A stretch of DNA of 32,056 nt from Paracoccaceae bacterium (GTDB taxonomy: Bacteria > Pseudomonadota > Alphaproteobacteria > Rhodobacterales > Rhodobacteraceae): positions 1 to 32,056 of the forward strand of contig CANFSY010000020.1 in NCBI GenBank assembly GCA_947449875.1, in the 5' to 3' direction. Below are positions 25,196 to 32,056 of the stretch, piece after piece (the stretch's first letter is position 1; the number at the start of each line of letters is the position of its first letter). The notes under the pieces were generated by a model that was not told where the DNA came from, made no database searches, and saw only the letters and a list, made by a program, of their open reading frames with translations. A program made the position numbers and the translations under genes.

Positions 25196-26097
25196 TCAAG
25201 TCTGTCTTGGCGCAAACCGAGCAGAGTTTTGAAATCCTTGTTGTGGGCGATGGCGCAGAACCGGGGACGTTTTCGGCCGTGCAAGCCTGCGATGATGGGC
25301 GGATTCGTTGGTTTGATTTGCCCAAAGCGGCAGGCTTCGGCTACCAGAACCGCAATACGGCTTTGCGACACGCCAGAGGTCGCTATATTGCCCATCTCTC
25401 GGACGATGATCTGATCTTGCCCGGGCACCTTGCGGCGCTTCGGGCGGCATTGGATGGGGGGGCAAAAATCGCCTGTACCCGTGCCATATGGATATCCTCT
25501 GATGGAATTGGTTGCCCATTTACCAACAATCTGTCTTTGAAAGATGAAATTGAGACGTTCACGACCGGCGGTAATTCGTTGCCCTCTGCGTGCTTTGCCT
25601 ATCGACGCGATGCTTTAGATGACCCCGACCCTTGGCCAACCGACGGTAAACCGGCCGGAGATTGGGCCCTTTGGCGAAGACTAATGGCACAACACCCGGA
25701 CATTCCCCTCAGCGTGTTGACCGTTTTCAGTGTTTTGCATTTTTCTGCCAGACGCAAAAAGTCGCGATCATCCGCGATGCATGAGGTCAGCGCGATGTTG
25801 TCTATCGCGGATCATAGCCCTTGGTGGCCTGCGGCCTTGTCTCCGAAGATAGCAGACGGTTTGACAGAGCAATCGGTCTGGTGGGCCAACATCTCGCTGC
25901 CCGGAGGGGTCGACGCCCTAAATCAAGCGATTGCCACGGTGACGGACCGTTTGGCATGGATGTGGGTGCAGTCGTGCATCCCCGCTGAGAGGCGGAAGAT
26001 CATCTTGCCCCCAGTGCGGGGGCCGAAGACAACTTTACCGTTTAGACTATCTGTGTTAACCAGTTGGGGACAATTTTTGGCTCGGATCTGCCGGTAA
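25186..26097 (+). pseudogene. Family 2 glycosyltransferase, N-terminus missing
   Basis: The frame preserves a GT-A type glycosyltransferase: YAIKSVLAQTEQSFEILVVGDG, the acceptor loop NRNTALRHARGRYIAHLSDDD with the metal-binding D-D-D, and a downstream GDWALWRRLM helix. Family members begin about 20-25 residues earlier with a V-S-V-I-I-P-T-Y-N strand that binds the nucleotide. Here the frame is cut by a stop at 25183 right after that point. The only start available is a TTG at 25207 inside the first helix, so the protein would lack the first beta strand and is probably inactive. The remaining sequence to 26097 has no frameshift. Substrate unknown. Confidence 0.65.
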
Positions 26098-26266
26098 CGT
26101 CTTGAAACTTCCCTGTCTTTATTGGCGGCATGTCTATCGGATGTCTTGCGCACGGTTAAACACCAAGCGCTCACCGGACGACGTTGCATTGGTCTTTCAG
26201 GAATTATAGTCTTTGCGTTTACCTTAACAACTGCGTTAAACATATCTTATGGGATTGGGGATGTTC

Positions 26267-29200
26267 ATGAAAAACTCAACGTTTGCGAAGCTCTTGTGTC
26301 TGCTGGGATTGCTCGGTCTTTTGGTGCTGTCATTTCCCGGCGGCAACCCCGCAAACTTGTTCAAGGGGGCCGACCTCAGCCCGGAGATTGTGTTGATGCG
26401 CGCGGGCGATAGCGTGCTATCGCATTTTCCAGCATTGGTGCGGGCGCACATAGATGTCGCAAAAGTTGAAGCCCTTTTCGACCATGAAGAGATCAAGCGC
26501 CCCGACAATCCGGGCGGTTGGGCGCAGTACCGCCATATGCAACTGGCGTCCGACAAAAAGGGAACGATTGCCCCGGATGGGTTGTTCAAGGCCCATGAAG
26601 CGTGGCGCAAGATGGCCGCAAAATCGACGGCGGCTTCCTCGCAATTGGGGCGTGCCGGTATTGGTCCGTCGCAGTGGACCTGGATTGGGCCGGGAAATGA
26701 AGGCGGCCGGATACGTGCGATCTTAATCGACCCGACCACATCCTCGACCCTGTGGGTTGGCAGTGCTGGTGGCGGAATTTGGAAGTCCGTGGATTCAGGC
26801 GCAAGTTGGGCCCCCGTGCAAGATTTTATGGCCAATTTGGCCGTGACAAGCCTTGGCATGGCAGCAAATACCCCGTCGGTGATGTATGCCGCGACGGGGG
26901 AGGGTTTTTTCAACGGGGACGCTCTGCGCGGTTCGGGGATTTTCAAATCGTCTGACAGCGGTGTGACTTGGGCGCGACTGGCACCGACAGATCCCTCCTC
27001 AAATTCCGACTGGCATTACGTCAACCGCATCGCCACCCACCCCACCGCATCGGGCGAATTGCTGGCAGCGACGAATGGCGGCATCTACCGCAGCGTGTCA
27101 TCGGGGTCTGCTTGGACCAAGACGTCGACGAATAGCAACATTGCCGATGTCCAATATGCCCCAGACAGCGGAACCCGTGTTCTTGCCAGCCCAGGGAGTG
27201 ACGGCGGCCCCGTCCTTTACAGTTCCGACAGTGGCGCAACGTGGACTGCTTCGAACCTTAACCCATCAGCACGGGTCGAAATTGCCTTCGGAAGTGGTGG
27301 TGTGGCCTTTGCCGTTGCAGATGTGAACGATGGTTCCCTCTACAAATCAACCGATTACGGGGTAACTTGGTCTTTGGTCTCCACGCCCGGGCATTTGAGT
27401 GGGCAAGGATGGTACGCAAATGCAATTTGGGTTGATCCGTCGAGCAACAGCAATCTGATCATTGGGGGGTTGGATCTTTGGCGTTCCACCAACGGGGGCG
27501 CAAGTTTCACGAAGATTTCGAATTGGGAATATGGCGGCCAATACGGTGCTTCAGCCCATGCTGATCATCATGCGATCGCATCGGTGCCCGGTTATAACGG
27601 ATCCTCCAAGAAAGCGATCTATTTTGGCAATGACGGAGGTTTGTACCGCGCCGACGATGTGACGGCGGTCAATCAATATGGAACGGGGTGGACCAATCTT
27701 AACCACGGACTCGGAATTACCCAGTTCTATGGCGGGGCCGGCCATGATGGCGTGAACGGTCGGATTGTCGGTGGCGCGCAAGACAACGGTGATCTCTATT
27801 ACCCCGGAACGGGCACCGATTGGGGGTTGTTGTCAGGAGGCGACGGTGGTGAATCGGCAATTGACCCAACAGATGGGAATTATACTTACGGTGAATACGT
27901 TTATCTTGATATTCACCGCGCGACCAATGGAACCGGGCCTGCACAGGATATAATTTATGGCCTGTCTGACGCCAATGACCCATACAATTCGCTCTTCATT
28001 GCACCGTTTGAAATCGACAAGGCGACCCCCACGACAATGTGGGCCGGCGGCACACATCTTTGGCGCACGACCAATCTGAAAGCTGCCACCCCAACTTGGT
28101 CTAGCATTTATAGCGCCAACGATTACATCAGCGAAATAGCATTGGGGAGTTCGACAAACCTTTGGTTCGGAACCACCTCTGGCAACGTGTATAAAAGCGT
28201 CAATGCAACAGCGTCGGCGCCCACGTTTTCCCTGCGCAACAGCGGCCTTCCGACATCGCGCGCGCTCCTATCTCTTGCGGTGGATAAAGTAGCAAACGAC
28301 ACTGTCTACGCCGGTTTCGGCGGCTTTGAAGCCAATAACTTATGGAAAACAACCAATGGCGGGACGTCTTGGGTGTCAGTTTCTGCCACGCTTCCCGCAG
28401 TGCCAGTCTACGCGATCGAGACCCAGCCGGGAAACCCAAATCGGGTTTATATCGGAACTGAGATTGGTATTTTTTCAAGCGAGGACGCTGGCGCCACCTG
28501 GAGTGCAACAAATGACGGTCCGGCGAACGTCGCTGTGTTCGATCTGTTTTGGCTGAACGCTCAAACGCTGGTTGCGGTCACGCACGGGCGCGGCATGTTC
28601 AAGACGACGGTGACGTCTGTCAGCACCTATTCGCTTGCCTACACCAAAGCTGGCACTGGATCGGGCACGACATCATTCTCACCATCGGGTACCCAGTCCA
28701 GCTGTGGTGCGAGTTGCGCGAACAGTTACGCATCGGGTACAGTCGTGACGCTTAGTGCAACGCCGTCTGCGGGGTCTACCTTTGCCGGTTGGAGTGGCGG
28801 ATGCACCGGAACAGGCACCTGCCAAGTCACGATGTCGGCGGACAAAGCGGTCACAGCGACGTTCACCAGCGCGCCCACCTACGCCATCACCTATACGAAG
28901 GCGGGCACCGGATCGGGCACGACCCTGTTTTCGCCTGTCGGCACGCAATCAAGTTGTGCCGCAACTTGTACCAACAGCTACCCGCCGGGCACCATTGTGA
29001 CGCTCAGCGCCGCACCGGCTGCCGGTTCGACGTTTGCTGGCTGGTCGGGTGCCTGTTCGGGAACAGGCGATTGTCAGGTGACCCTGTCTGCCGCTCAGTC
29101 GGTGACGGCGACATTCACAGCCGTGCCCACGTTTGCAATTACCTACACCAAAGCCGGTACGGGATCTGGGACAACATCGTTCGTAACCTCTGACGCGCAG

Positions 29201-30994
29201 TCCAGCTGTGCGGCAAGCTGCTCAAAGAGCTTCACTTCAGGCAGTGTTGTGATGCTCAATGCCGCACCGAATTTCGGATCGACGTTTGCAGGTTGGTCAG
29301 GTGGATGCACGGGAACCGGCGCATGTTCGGTGACACTGACCGCCGCGAAGGCCGTAACGGCGACATACACCCTTTCGACCGCTTATGCGATCACCTACAC
29401 CAAAGCTGGCACCGGATCGGGCACAATAAGTTTCGCGCCCACCGGATCGCAGGCCAGCTGTGCTGCCAGTTGTACGAACAGCTATGCGTCCGGCAGTGTT
29501 GTAACGCTGAGCGCGGCACCCGCCTCGGGGTCGACCTTTGCCGGATGGTCGGGCGGCTGCACGGGAACAGCCGTGTGCCAGTTGACTTTGTCGGCCGCCA
29601 AAGCCGTCACGGCGACGTTCAACCTGAGTCCGACTTATGCGATCACCTACACCAAGGCAGGGACCGGATCAGGAACGACATCGTTCTGGCCAACCGGCAC
29701 GCAGGCCAGCTGTGCCGCGAGTTGCGCTAACACCTACGCATCGGGGAGCGCTGTGACGCTGACTGCGGCACCCGCCGCTGGGTCAACCTTTGCCGGATGG
29801 TCGGGCGGATGTTCGGGGACCAGCAAATGCCAGCTGACGATGTCAGCGGCAAAATCGGTGACGGCGACCTACACGCTTTTGCCGTCTTACGCGATCACCT
29901 ATACCAAAGCCGGCACTGGATCAGGCACCACATCGTTCTCGCCTGCGGGCACACAGGCGAGCTGTGCGGCCAGCTGTTCGAACAGTTACACATCTGGCAG
30001 CGTGGTGACGTTGACTGCCACACCCGCCACCGGATCATCCTTTGCCGGATGGTCGAGCGGATGTTCGGGGACCAGCACATGCCAGCTGACGATGTCAGCC
30101 GCCAAATCGGTGACGGCAACCTACACGCTTTTGCCGTCTTTTGCGATCACCTATACCAAAGCCGGCAGCGGAACGGGCACGACATCATTCTCGCCAACCG
30201 GCACGCAATCCAGCTGTGCTGCAAGTTGCTCTAACAGCTACACATCGGGCACTGTCGTGACGCTTAGTGCAACAGCCGGCTCTGGATCAACCTTTGCGGG
30301 TTGGTCGGGTGGATGTACCGGAACCAGCACTTGCCAGCTGACCATGTCAGCCGCCAAATCAGTGACGGCCACGTTCAATACCGCTGCAGCGTGTTCTGGA
30401 CTTGGCTGTGATCTTGACAACACCTTGACGTGGCAAACTTATTATAGCAATTCAAATCCTTTCTACGGCCAATCAACATACACGTCCGGCTCTAGCGGCA
30501 GCACCGCTGCACAAAGCGGTTATACGGCAGACTATGGCTACACGTGTATGTACACGACCGTCACCGGGCCGGGCACGTTAAGCTATATATGGGGTGTGTC
30601 TTCCGAGGCGACCTATGACTACCTGAACTTCTACTATGATAATTCGCTGTATGATTGGATTTCCGGCAGCGGTGTGAACGTCGGATCTTGGTCTCAAAAT
30701 GCGTGGTCAATCACAGCTTCAGGCTCACATACGATCGAGTTTTGCTATGAAAAAGATGTAAGTTACTATTCCTATCTGGACGCAGGATTTGTCGATAAGG
30801 TGAGTTTTGTCCCTTCAGGTGCAACACCCAAATTCGGCGCCCCGGATAAACATGGTCAAATAAAACGATTGTCATCAACAAAAATCAATCGTCCGGGAAT
30901 TGCGATGAAAGAGGTGCATAAGGCCCCGAAAGTCAAGAAAGGGCGTGCACCTGCTCGGGAATTGCGGTCTCCGCGCGCGAGAACCTCAAACTAG
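26267..30994 (+). CDS. Large exported protein: Asp-box propeller, seven InlB-B-type repeats, C-terminal beta-sandwich
   Basis: A 1,575-aa protein. It begins with a hydrophobic export segment (MKNSTFAKLLCLLGLLGLLV, no clear cleavage motif). The start at 26267 is chosen because GGGGA lies six bases before it and it starts a classical signal; ATGs at 26249 and 26261 are in frame. Residues about 130-780 have at least eight Asp-box-like motifs (for example SVDSGASW, SSDSGVTW, SSDSGATW, STDYGVTW, SEDAGATW), as in sortilin/sialidase-type beta-propellers. Residues 787-1374 are seven 84-residue repeats with four cysteines each, of the divergent InlB B-repeat type. Then comes a domain with GPGTLSYIWGVSSEATYDYL and SHTIEFCYEKD, like ConA/MAM-type beta-sandwiches, and a basic tail rich in Lys, Arg and Pro. 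A cell-surface adhesin or glycan-binding protein is a reasonable inference. Confidence 0.85.
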   Translation: MKNSTFAKLLCLLGLLGLLVLSFPGGNPANLFKGADLSPEIVLMRAGDSVLSHFPALVRAHIDVAKVEALFDHEEIKRPDNPGGWAQYRHMQLASDKKGTIAPDGLFKAHEAWRKMAAKSTAASSQLGRAGIGPSQWTWIGPGNEGGRIRAILIDPTTSSTLWVGSAGGGIWKSVDSGASWAPVQDFMANLAVTSLGMAANTPSVMYAATGEGFFNGDALRGSGIFKSSDSGVTWARLAPTDPSSNSDWHYVNRIATHPTASGELLAATNGGIYRSVSSGSAWTKTSTNSNIADVQYAPDSGTRVLASPGSDGGPVLYSSDSGATWTASNLNPSARVEIAFGSGGVAFAVADVNDGSLYKSTDYGVTWSLVSTPGHLSGQGWYANAIWVDPSSNSNLIIGGLDLWRSTNGGASFTKISNWEYGGQYGASAHADHHAIASVPGYNGSSKKAIYFGNDGGLYRADDVTAVNQYGTGWTNLNHGLGITQFYGGAGHDGVNGRIVGGAQDNGDLYYPGTGTDWGLLSGGDGGESAIDPTDGNYTYGEYVYLDIHRATNGTGPAQDIIYGLSDANDPYNSLFIAPFEIDKATPTTMWAGGTHLWRTTNLKAATPTWSSIYSANDYISEIALGSSTNLWFGTTSGNVYKSVNATASAPTFSLRNSGLPTSRALLSLAVDKVANDTVYAGFGGFEANNLWKTTNGGTSWVSVSATLPAVPVYAIETQPGNPNRVYIGTEIGIFSSEDAGATWSATNDGPANVAVFDLFWLNAQTLVAVTHGRGMFKTTVTSVSTYSLAYTKAGTGSGTTSFSPSGTQSSCGASCANSYASGTVVTLSATPSAGSTFAGWSGGCTGTGTCQVTMSADKAVTATFTSAPTYAITYTKAGTGSGTTLFSPVGTQSSCAATCTNSYPPGTIVTLSAAPAAGSTFAGWSGACSGTGDCQVTLSAAQSVTATFTAVPTFAITYTKAGTGSGTTSFVTSDAQSSCAASCSKSFTSGSVVMLNAAPNFGSTFAGWSGGCTGTGACSVTLTAAKAVTATYTLSTAYAITYTKAGTGSGTISFAPTGSQASCAASCTNSYASGSVVTLSAAPASGSTFAGWSGGCTGTAVCQLTLSAAKAVTATFNLSPTYAITYTKAGTGSGTTSFWPTGTQASCAASCANTYASGSAVTLTAAPAAGSTFAGWSGGCSGTSKCQLTMSAAKSVTATYTLLPSYAITYTKAGTGSGTTSFSPAGTQASCAASCSNSYTSGSVVTLTATPATGSSFAGWSSGCSGTSTCQLTMSAAKSVTATYTLLPSFAITYTKAGSGTGTTSFSPTGTQSSCAASCSNSYTSGTVVTLSATAGSGSTFAGWSGGCTGTSTCQLTMSAAKSVTATFNTAAACSGLGCDLDNTLTWQTYYSNSNPFYGQSTYTSGSSGSTAAQSGYTADYGYTCMYTTVTGPGTLSYIWGVSSEATYDYLNFYYDNSLYDWISGSGVNVGSWSQNAWSITASGSHTIEFCYEKDVSYYSYLDAGFVDKVSFVPSGATPKFGAPDKHGQIKRLSSTKINRPGIAMKEVHKAPKVKKGRAPARELRSPRARTSN
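28625..30388 (+). repeat. Seven tandem 252-bp coding repeats
   Basis: Units start at 28625, 28877, 29129, 29381, 29633, 29885 and 30137 with no change of length. Each encodes Y-T-K-A-G-(T/S)-G-(S/T)-G-T, then the conserved C-(G/A)-A-(S/T)-C, G-S-(T/S)-F-A-G-W-S, a C five or six residues on, and a second C, ending V-T-A-T-(F/Y). The last units are most alike at DNA level, pointing to recent duplication or gene conversion. Confidence 0.95.
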
Positions 30995-31173
30995 CGGTGA
31001 TCGCTTGGCCCCGTAGCCTTCACTGCACTTTGTGAGTTGTTGGGGTAAGAGTCTTGGCTCTACGAGGCACCTTGGAAAGGGCATGATTAGGGGCAGTCCG
31101 TTTGTTCCCGTATCGTGGGCCATTCCTTCTGATGACGTTCTAAATACTTCTGACATGCGGGGCAAAATGCGAC

Positions 31174-31629
31174 ATGTGTAAACCTTCGGTTCGGTCCACA
31201 GAAACCTTATTGACCGCTCTTTGGGCCAAATGCCGAGGTGGTGTGCTTGCCCTGCTTTCGCTGACGTTTCTTGCCATGTCATGGCCAGCCCTAGCCGGTG
31301 CGCCGCGGTTAGAGGGGACGGTGATAGGGTCTGCCGTGGTGTCGGCGGGAACATGCGGGGCCGCCCCAAAGGCAGGAACGACATGCTCAATACCAGCCGA
31401 ACCCGCCGCGGGGGTTGAGTTGTTGATTTCGGCGCTTGATCGAACCAGCCACGACATTTACTTGCGCACGAACGCAGACGGCACATTTCGCTTAAAGCTT
31501 CGTCCAGGCACCTACGAGCTGCGCTTGACGCGGCCACTTTCCCCTTGGGCTTTGGAGCCATTGCATTTTACGATTCGAGCGGCGGAAAGAAAGACACTGA
31601 TCGTTCGGCTTCGGCTTTTGCGGGGGTAA
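31174..31629 (+). CDS. Secreted carboxypeptidase-regulatory/transthyretin-like domain protein
   Basis: A 151-aa protein with an N-terminal signal peptide. A basic start is followed by the hydrophobic GVLALLSLTFLAMSWPALAGA stretch with an A-L-A-G-A cleavage region near residue 42. The mature part has PRLEGTVIGSAVV, two cysteines (GTCGAAPKAGTTC), and the beta-strand pattern AGVELLISALDR then NADGTFRLKLRPGTYELRLTRP. This is the signature of carboxypeptidase-regulatory-like (prealbumin/transthyretin) domains. It ends with an alternating basic tail (KTLIVRLRLLRG). It lies 180 bases after the large repeat protein on the same strand and may belong to the same surface function. The role is unknown. 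Confidence 0.75.
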   Translation: MCKPSVRSTETLLTALWAKCRGGVLALLSLTFLAMSWPALAGAPRLEGTVIGSAVVSAGTCGAAPKAGTTCSIPAEPAAGVELLISALDRTSHDIYLRTNADGTFRLKLRPGTYELRLTRPLSPWALEPLHFTIRAAERKTLIVRLRLLRG

Positions 31630-31724
31630 TGAAGGGGTTGGATTTGTTTGAACAGGTTCAGATGTTTTTTAAGTGGTTTTGCGCCCTTGTTATGCTTATC
31701 GCGCCTCGGGAATCTGCGCGTTGA
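31629..31724 (+). CDS. Possible small coupled membrane peptide
   Basis: A 31-aa frame starts at an ATG that overlaps the stop of the preceding gene (TAATG). It encodes a short amphipathic start and a hydrophobic run, FFKWFCALVMLIAP. The overlap suggests translational coupling, but the frame is short and could be chance or the head of a frameshifted gene. I do not recognise it. Confidence 0.25.
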   Translation: MKGLDLFEQVQMFFKWFCALVMLIAPRESAR

Positions 31725-32056
31725 AGTGGGCCTGATCGGGGGGTCTTGCGTCAAGCGGCGAATGCGGGCGGCGGGTGTTCTAGAAGCTTATGTATCGACC
31801 TATGCTGACGCGGGATCCGGTTCAGCATCCATAGGACATCTCATGAACCATCACTCCGACGACTTGCAAGACGGCCCACATCAGATGTCTGCGCAATGAC
31901 ACCAGTGCCCCCCTACCCAATCAATGGGGGTTAGCGTCGATCCCAGCAGACGTCGGAGCATCTATGAACGACAGATGCTGGTCATAAATGCTTATTTTGA
32001 TCGGTTCGGCGGTAACCGTCCGGCCTGACTGCCCTGCCGCGGTTATAGAGGGTGAG
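31725..32056. other. Terminal stretch without a supportable gene
   Basis: I see no coding frame with a credible start and no family signature in these 332 bases. A hairpin AGCATCT/AGATGCT lies at 31957-31979. Frames open across 31725-31899 lack coding-like features. It may hold debris of a mobile element that continues past the window. Confidence 0.4.

Noticed and set aside
21388-26100. A complete integrative element with an attachment repeat
   Set aside because: No integrase and no second copy of the tRNA-Leu 3' end was found by eye within the window.
28625-30388. The regular repeats as a CRISPR array or satellite DNA
   Set aside because: The unit is 252 bases, entirely in one reading frame, with no spacers; it encodes a protein repeat.
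31648-31899. An 83-aa frame after the transthyretin-like gene
   Set aside because: No ribosome-binding site, no family features and a composition typical of chance frames.

Overview
The window reads as chromosome of an alphaproteobacterium of the order Rhodobacterales (Roseobacter/Rhodobacter type). This rests on the GC-rich coding sequence, the form of proteins such as the Kbl/Tdh pair and the Asp/Glu leucyltransferase, and the run yajC-secD-secF followed by a small Mth938-like gene. That placement is inferred from recognised protein families, not from a database comparison.

About the first 21.3 kb is core chromosome. From left to right it holds: acetolactate synthase large subunit (minus strand, with a good promoter and an attenuator-like leader); leucyl-tRNA-protein transferase plus a VOC protein; a RidA-family protein; an alpha/beta hydrolase; tRNA-Gly(CCC); a flavin oxidoreductase behind a large [2Fe-2S]/ASKHA reductive-activator-like protein; the divergent threonine-degradation operon kbl-tdh; seryl-tRNA synthetase; the preprotein translocase accessory operon yajC-secD-secF with an Mth938-like gene; exonuclease III followed by a FAD amine/amino-acid oxidoreductase; an uncharacterised 245-aa protein; an ErpA/IscA-type Fe-S carrier; a dGTPase-like HD hydrolase; and DsbB with a DedA/YqaA membrane protein.

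The remaining 10.7 kb is accessory and starts exactly at the 3' end of tRNA-Leu(CAA). It begins with about 3.8 kb of decayed prophage: an unassigned remnant, palindromic and repeated motifs, a large terminase gene broken by a one-base frameshift, a P27-like small terminase that also needs a frameshift, and a phage helicase/primase-type gene missing its 5' part. This segment ends around 25,190. There the truncated helicase meets, head to head, a family-2 glycosyltransferase that has also lost its N-terminus, so the point looks like a recombination or deletion junction.

Beyond the junction lies a 1,575-aa exported or surface protein. It has an Asp-box beta-propeller-like N-terminal half, seven nearly identical 84-residue cysteine-containing InlB-B-type repeats (a 252-bp DNA tandem array), a C-terminal beta-sandwich-like domain and a strongly basic tail. 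A small secreted protein with a carboxypeptidase-regulatory/transthyretin-like fold follows. The last 330 bases show nothing recognisable. I found no CRISPR array, complete insertion sequence or intact integrase. I also found no clearly new multi-gene system; the most distinctive items are the repeat protein, the decayed tRNA-Leu island with its junction, and the regulatory DNA upstream of ilvB and kbl.
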